A stretch of 63,820 nucleotides of DNA from Lucifugimonas sp038150225. Its GTDB lineage: Bacteria; Chloroflexota; Dehalococcoidia; Lucifugimonadales; Lucifugimonadaceae. Positions within the stretch are counted from its first letter, which is position 1, and the number at the start of each line of letters is the position of its first letter. The notes under the pieces were generated by a model. The model was not told the DNA's origin, did no database searches, and saw only the letters and a program-made list of their open reading frames with translations. Location: positions 1 to 63,820 of the forward strand of contig JAYQWG010000007.1 in NCBI GenBank assembly GCA_038150225.1. Direction: 5' to 3'. The translations under genes and the position numbers were made by a program. This document shows positions 59,678 to 63,820 of the stretch, piece by piece.

Positions 59678-60961
59678 ATGAGTAATCAGTCGCCTAAAAC
59701 CCGAAAGGGGAAGGTTGGTGGGATCTTCTACGGCTGGTGGGTCGCCATCGCTGGTGCCGTCAACATGGTCATCAGTTCCGGCCCCACTTTCCAGGCAGCC
59801 AGCACCTTGTTCCGGGCAATCGAAGATGAGTTCGGTTGGTCTCGAGCCGTTGTCGCCGGAGTAGCGACTTTTGGACGATTTGGCGGAGCTTTGTTCGGAC
59901 CAATCGAAGGTTGGATGACCGACAAGTTCGGAACCGGCAAGATGGTCCTCGCAGGATTCACGCTCGGCGGTGCGGGGATGATTTTCTATTCTCAGCTCCA
60001 AGGTCCGGTCCAGTATTACGCCGCTTATTTCATCATTTCGCTGGGATTCTCAATCGGAGGATTCGTCCCGTCGATGGCTGCGGTCAATGCCTGGCTGCCT
60101 CATCGTCGGGCCACTGCTATGGCGCTTGTCATCGGAGGATCGTCCCTTGGTGGGGTTTTCGTTCCTGCGATCGTTTGGGGGATAAACACTCACGGCTGGA
60201 GGGACACCACGCTGGTGATCGGACTAATCACACTAGCAGCAGGGCCACCGCTTTCATACGTCGCTGGTCGCAGGGCTCCCGAGTACACCGAACCTACTAC
60301 TGAAGGCAACGAGTCAGAATCCAAAATGCCCGCTGCCTCACGCCAGCATGACTTCACCCCTAAACAGGCATTGCGAACTCGTGCGTTCTGGTCGATTTCC
60401 ATCACCCACACATTCACGAATCTGTCCGTTGGTGCTATTTCGTCCCACATTTTCTTCCAGTTGACCGAACCCAACGGGGTCAACCTTTCCGATGCCGCAG
60501 CGGCAACCATTGTGCCTGTAATGGCTTTCTCCTCATTCGGCTTCCAACTTGCCGGTGGATTCATCGGAGATCGTCTGAATAAAAGGGCGGTCTTACCGTT
60601 CCTGATCCTTGGCCAGGGGGCGTCGTTAATACTTCTTGCGGAAGCGACCACATATATCGCGGCGATCGGTTTCGCGCTGCTGTGGGGCATCGGCTTTGGC
60701 GGTCGAACCCCGATGCTTCACGCTATGCGAGGGGAATTTTTTGGTCGAAAACATTTCGGGACAATCCTTGGTATGTCTGCCTTCCCAATGGCAATGGGAA
60801 TGATGGCAACCCCTTGGATAGTTGGCCGAGTCTTTGACAGCTCTGGAACCTACGTCGGCTCGCTATACGTTCTTGCCGCGGCATGTCTCGTCGCGGCACT
60901 GACGATCACGTTAGCGACCAAGCCTGCAACACCGGTTGCTACTTCCAGCGTCAGCAAATAA
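59678..60961 (+). CDS. MFS transporter (monocarboxylate/oxalate-formate type)
   Basis: A 427-residue transporter with 12 helices. FYGWWVAIAGAVNMVISSG (about 14-32) and FGWSRAVVAGV are typical of the OFA/MCT-type carriers for organic acids. GWMTDKFGTGK is motif A. Divergent from the enolase-superfamily/SDR pair, with 185 bases between the starts, so it probably imports their acid substrate. Confidence 0.9.
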   Translation: MSNQSPKTRKGKVGGIFYGWWVAIAGAVNMVISSGPTFQAASTLFRAIEDEFGWSRAVVAGVATFGRFGGALFGPIEGWMTDKFGTGKMVLAGFTLGGAGMIFYSQLQGPVQYYAAYFIISLGFSIGGFVPSMAAVNAWLPHRRATAMALVIGGSSLGGVFVPAIVWGINTHGWRDTTLVIGLITLAAGPPLSYVAGRRAPEYTEPTTEGNESESKMPAASRQHDFTPKQALRTRAFWSISITHTFTNLSVGAISSHIFFQLTEPNGVNLSDAAAATIVPVMAFSSFGFQLAGGFIGDRLNKRAVLPFLILGQGASLILLAEATTYIAAIGFALLWGIGFGGRTPMLHAMRGEFFGRKHFGTILGMSAFPMAMGMMATPWIVGRVFDSSGTYVGSLYVLAAACLVAALTITLATKPATPVATSSVSK

Positions 60962-61065
60962 GAATCGCTCCGCCTTCGCGCACATCAGACTTCACAAGGT
61001 GCTGTCGAGATACGCGAGACGTCCCTCCGCACGCTCGACGGCACCGCCAATTTCTCGATGGTGAA

Positions 61066-61296
61066 GTGGAGTACGTTTTGTCGAGTAGCGGTAGATCAAC
61101 AGTTAGCAAATCAACAAGACAACGTTCCTGGATTCACTCGATTGTCTTTTCGGCAGTGGCAATAATCCTGTTGCTAGTGGTTGCCGTTGTCGTAAATGTC
61201 GCAATAGGACGAGTCATCCATTGGGATATCGTGACTGCTATAGGAATAATCGGATTTGTGTTCCTGTCCATCGGTAGAAAGTACGGCATGATCTAG
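61066..61296 (+). CDS. Small membrane protein, two helices
   Basis: A product of about 76 residues with two hydrophobic helices (IVFSAVAIILLLVVAVVVNVA, then IVTAIGIIGFVFLSIG split by IGRVIHWD) and a basic N-terminal part. The frame is open back to 60883, but the part upstream of GTG 61066 has no family-like sequence. A TTG at 61078 is another start. No family recognised. Confidence 0.5.
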   Translation: MEYVLSSSGRSTVSKSTRQRSWIHSIVFSAVAIILLLVVAVVVNVAIGRVIHWDIVTAIGIIGFVFLSIGRKYGMI

Positions 61297-61356
61297 CGTC
61301 GTCAAACCGTCCAGTTACAGTCGACTACCCCAACGCTGTGTAGAATCCCCGGCACT

Positions 61357-61772
61357 GTGGAATCCGACAAAAAAGCGGCATCGATAAAACTCCCGAATCC
61401 GCTCGACAACTACGCTTCAGGTTTCTTTAGATTCGCCGCCGAGGTGCTGGCGTGGATCTTTGGTCCGTGGGCAGCCGTTCACCTAACCGGGCAGTGGTGG
61501 GTCGCAATTCCTGCATTCATCCTGATAGTCGGATCTCATTCCGTCTTCTAATTCCTAGGTGACAAGAAACAGATCGCCGTTCCGGTATCAGGTAGAACTC
61601 GGTTCGTGAACGAGCTAGCAATTTACGGAATAGCAATAGCTGGGCCAGGTCTGGTCTGGTCATCGGACCGATCGGATTGATCATTGGGATGGCAGTAACT
61701 GTTATTGCGCTTATCACCGGCTGGGAACGCAACAAATGGTTGCTAAGCAACAAGCCTGCCCACTGGGTCTAA
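61357..61772 (+). pseudogene. Decayed small membrane-protein gene (YrdB/DUF2568-like)
   Basis: Codons from the GTG at 61357 read a product with LPNPLDNYASGFFRFAAE, ending at TAA (61549-61551) after HSVF. The same frame continues with GDKKQIAVPVSGRTRFVNEL and LAIYGIAIAGPG, then closes. A 5-base tandem duplication (TCTGG twice, near 61649) shifts the frame; undoing it gives IGPIGLIIGMAVTV up to GWERNKWLLSNKPAHWV and a TAA at 61770. Thus one stop and one frameshift break a protein that otherwise reads through. Family match is tentative. Confidence 0.72.
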
Positions 61773-61847
61773 CCTTCGGACCGGCACAGAGTAAAGTTGA
61801 TACGTTTGTACCAAAGATCTTAATCAGACCCGCTCTGGATCCGGAAT

Positions 61848-63482
61848 ATGAAAAAACTTAGCGATCTCGCGCTCGAAATGGGCATCGACCCTGAAGCCCT
61901 CGAACCCTACGGTCACGACAAGGCAAAAATCCCACTTGATGCCTTCCCTACCGCCGAAAGTAAGGCGAAGCTGGTCGTCATCACGGCAATCACTCCGACA
62001 CCCGCGGGCGAAGGAAAGTCAACCACCGCAATTGGTCTAACACAGGGTCTGGCGAAGATTGGCAAAAAACCGGTCTTGACCATTCGCCAGCCAGCCCTCG
62101 GACCAGTGTTTGGCCACAAGGGTGGAGGAACTGGAGGTGGTAAATCAACTGTCCAACCGGCGACCGATATAAACCTTCATTTCACCGGTGATTTCCACGC
62201 TATCGCCTCGGCACACAACCTACTGGCAGCGATGGTCGACAATGCTGTCTATCGGCACGCCATTGATGATTTCGAACCTTCAGGGATCACCTGGAGGCGC
62301 GTTACAGATGCGGAGGATCGGGCACTCCGAACGATCATGACCGGCGGTGGAGGCCGCTTGAACGGACCGGTCCGTGAAGCGGGATTCGATATAAACGCAG
62401 CTTCCGAGCTAATGGCGATATGTGCGCTCGCCAGTTCATACGACGACTTGCGAGAACGAATCGGTGACATCGTGGTTGGTTGGAAAAACGACAACATCAC
62501 ACCGGTTCGCGCACGAGAAATCGGCGGTATTGGTTCGCTGATGGCCCTGCTACGAGACGCCATAAAACCGAATCTGGCACAAACTATCGAAGGTCAACCG
62601 GCGATCGTACACATGGGTCCATTCGGGAATATTGCTCACGGCTGCTCGTCAATCCTAGCTGACCAACTCGCAGTCAACTGCGGTGATTACGTTGTAACCG
62701 AAGCCGGCTTCGGTGCAGACCTTGGTTTCCAGAAATTTATGGACATCAAGGTGCGACAAGGCGGTCCCGAGCCGACAGCTGCGGTAGTCGTAACGACAGT
62801 TCGCGGCCTGAAATGGCACGGCGGAGTCGCCCTCAAAGACATAGATGAAGCTAATCCAGATGCCGTCAAAAAAGGTGCAGCCAACCTGCGGAACGCGCTG
62901 CGCATTGTTGGGATGTACGGTCTACCCGCGGTGGTCGCTATCAACAGGTTCCCGACTGACTCACCCGAAGAACTTGAAGTAATCAAGGGTGTCGCCCGAG
63001 ATGCAGGGGCATTTGCCGTCGAAGAGGCGAGCGGATTTGCTGATGGAGGAGCTGGCATGATAGCTCTTGCCGAAAGTGTCGTTGCCGCCGCGGATCAACC
63101 TTCGGATGTGCAGCTACTTTACAAAGACGATGAGTCGTTCTTTAACAAGGTCGAAAAACAGGCTTCTGAGCTTTACCAGGCGAAAGATGTTGCATGGGGA
63201 CCGATGACACGAACAACCGCTCGTAGGTTCGCTGACAACGGTTGGGATTTTCCGGTTTGCATGGCGAAAACTCATTTGTCTCTTTCTTCAGATCCAAAAC
63301 TCAAAGGTGCGCCATCTGGACACACAATTCCAATCAGGGAACTTCGTATCCTCGCTGGCGCTAGGCAGATCGTTGCCCTCGCCGGTGACATAATTACCCT
63401 GCCTGGTCTTCCATCGAACCCGAATGCGTGGGATATTGATCTCGCCGACGACGGTGCAATAACCGGGATCCTCAGTACATAA
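61848..63482 (+). CDS. fhs: Formate--tetrahydrofolate ligase
   Basis: A 544-residue Fhs with the ATP loop TPTPAGEGKSTTAIGL (about 50-65), GGGTGGGKSTVQPATDINLHFTGD-type block (in parts), GVALKDI and the conserved GFGADLGFQKFMDIK. It activates formate with ATP onto tetrahydrofolate and works with FolD. The active-site loop has GGGTGGGK where most members have GGAAGGGY, a small family variation. Confidence 0.95.
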   Translation: MKKLSDLALEMGIDPEALEPYGHDKAKIPLDAFPTAESKAKLVVITAITPTPAGEGKSTTAIGLTQGLAKIGKKPVLTIRQPALGPVFGHKGGGTGGGKSTVQPATDINLHFTGDFHAIASAHNLLAAMVDNAVYRHAIDDFEPSGITWRRVTDAEDRALRTIMTGGGGRLNGPVREAGFDINAASELMAICALASSYDDLRERIGDIVVGWKNDNITPVRAREIGGIGSLMALLRDAIKPNLAQTIEGQPAIVHMGPFGNIAHGCSSILADQLAVNCGDYVVTEAGFGADLGFQKFMDIKVRQGGPEPTAAVVVTTVRGLKWHGGVALKDIDEANPDAVKKGAANLRNALRIVGMYGLPAVVAINRFPTDSPEELEVIKGVARDAGAFAVEEASGFADGGAGMIALAESVVAAADQPSDVQLLYKDDESFFNKVEKQASELYQAKDVAWGPMTRTTARRFADNGWDFPVCMAKTHLSLSSDPKLKGAPSGHTIPIRELRILAGARQIVALAGDIITLPGLPSNPNAWDIDLADDGAITGILST

Positions 63483-63512
63483 ACCTTTTCGTAAAACGCT
63501 CGCAGCCGAAAC

Positions 63513-63820
63513 ATGACTTCTACCGACCGACCAACGTTCACATGCAAAGTATGCGCCCGGGTTCTAACTCCCAGATTCCTCCCGGCATCGGCGCCGAACT
63601 GCCCTAGCTGTGGAGCTGACACTTTCCCGAACGAAGCGGCCATAAATTCTGGTCTGCAGGTGTTTTGCCCAACCTGCCACTCGACAGGTAACCCTTACGA
63701 ATCCAACTCCTGTAACAACTGCGGTGCCGACTGGGGCAACTGGTCTGGAAGCGACAAGGTAGAGCAATCACCGTCATCAAGCTCCGAGTCTGGCAGGGTG
63801 TTGTACGAAACTTCACGGGG
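63513..63820 (+). CDS. Double zinc-ribbon protein, partial at the window edge
   Basis: From ATG at 63513 the frame runs off the right edge (about 102 residues seen). It has four paired cysteine motifs in the first 80 residues: TCKVC, NCPSCG, FCPTC and SCNNCG, forming two zinc ribbons, then a Ser-rich stretch. It has no recognised family. It starts 30 bases after fhs on the same strand. Confidence 0.75.
   Translation, partial: MTSTDRPTFTCKVCARVLTPRFLPASAPNCPSCGADTFPNEAAINSGLQVFCPTCHSTGNPYESNSCNNCGADWGNWSGSDKVEQSPSSSSESGRVLYETSR

Noticed and set aside
1..63820. CRISPR array, insertion sequence or prophage
   Set aside because: No spaced direct repeats, transposase, integrase or phage structural genes were seen anywhere in the window.

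Overview
The window reads as ordinary bacterial chromosome, most probably from a free-living marine member of the Chloroflexota close to the SAR202 clade. This assignment is an inference from gene content: three enolase-superfamily (mandelate racemase / muconate lactonizing type) paralogues, two tandem SMP-30 lactonases, SDR oxidoreductases, several MFS exporters, molybdenum-hydroxylase parts, an RraA-family aldolase-like protein and an LppX/LprG-type lipoprotein. No 16S rRNA or other decisive marker is present. Genes are tightly packed on both strands, many neighbours overlap by 1-14 bases, and TTG start codons are common. I see no insertion sequence, prophage, CRISPR array or replication origin.

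Layout. 1-3.5 kb: catabolic genes on the minus strand (M81 peptidase end fragment, SDR, NIPSNAP, TfoX-C, zinc alcohol dehydrogenase). 3.5-4.5 kb: gene-poor, with one tRNA (anticodon CAT, probably Ile2). 4.5-11.3 kb: an enolase-superfamily enzyme, FAD and 2Fe-2S subunits of a molybdenum hydroxylase (the large subunit is missing), its XdhC and MocA maturation factors, an M24 peptidase and an ornithine-cyclodeaminase homologue. 11.4-18.6 kb: thiamine salvage (thiD, tenA; a riboswitch-controlled thiXYZ-like importer) around a HAD gene fragment, two lactonases and a PHP phosphatase. 18.7-23.7 kb: SirB1-like protein, ECF sigma and anti-sigma, a zinc-ribbon microprotein and a lipoprotein-MFS pair like mycobacterial LprG-Rv1410. 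23.8-31.3 kb (minus): ThyX-like protein, pyruvate dehydrogenase E1 alpha, E1 beta and E2 with rsgA between them, and folD. 31.5-36.6 kb (plus): acpS, nnr, coaX, coaBC, an unknown gene and an RraA homologue. 36.6-46.8 kb (minus): T-box-controlled valS, an unknown gene, a PolX/PHP protein, secA, prs and an enoyl-CoA hydratase. 46.9-47.6 kb: a zinc-ribbon microprotein and a probable selenoprotein. 47.7-57.5 kb: transporters, ispH, a second enolase-superfamily enzyme, DUF192 lipoprotein, a divergent phosphoglycerate mutase and a three-gene signalling cluster. 57.6-63.8 kb: SDR plus a third enolase-superfamily enzyme, an MFS carrier, a decayed membrane-protein gene, fhs and a double zinc-ribbon protein running off the end.

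The most striking observation is at 47249-47596 (minus). An ArsC/Spx-family reading frame is interrupted by one in-frame TGA exactly where the family's catalytic cysteine belongs, with a start and Shine-Dalgarno site upstream, an intact frame on both sides, and a short hairpin with a G at the head of its loop 14 bases after the TGA. This is what a bacterial selenocysteine gene looks like, and ordinary ORF calling would truncate it.

Functional links: lactonases feed sugar acids to the enolase-superfamily dehydratases, with SDRs and MFS carriers beside them. The thiXYZ importer, TenA and ThiD form a pyrimidine salvage route for thiamine. FolD and Fhs supply one-carbon units. CoaX, CoaBC and AcpS cover coenzyme A and acyl-carrier-protein maturation.
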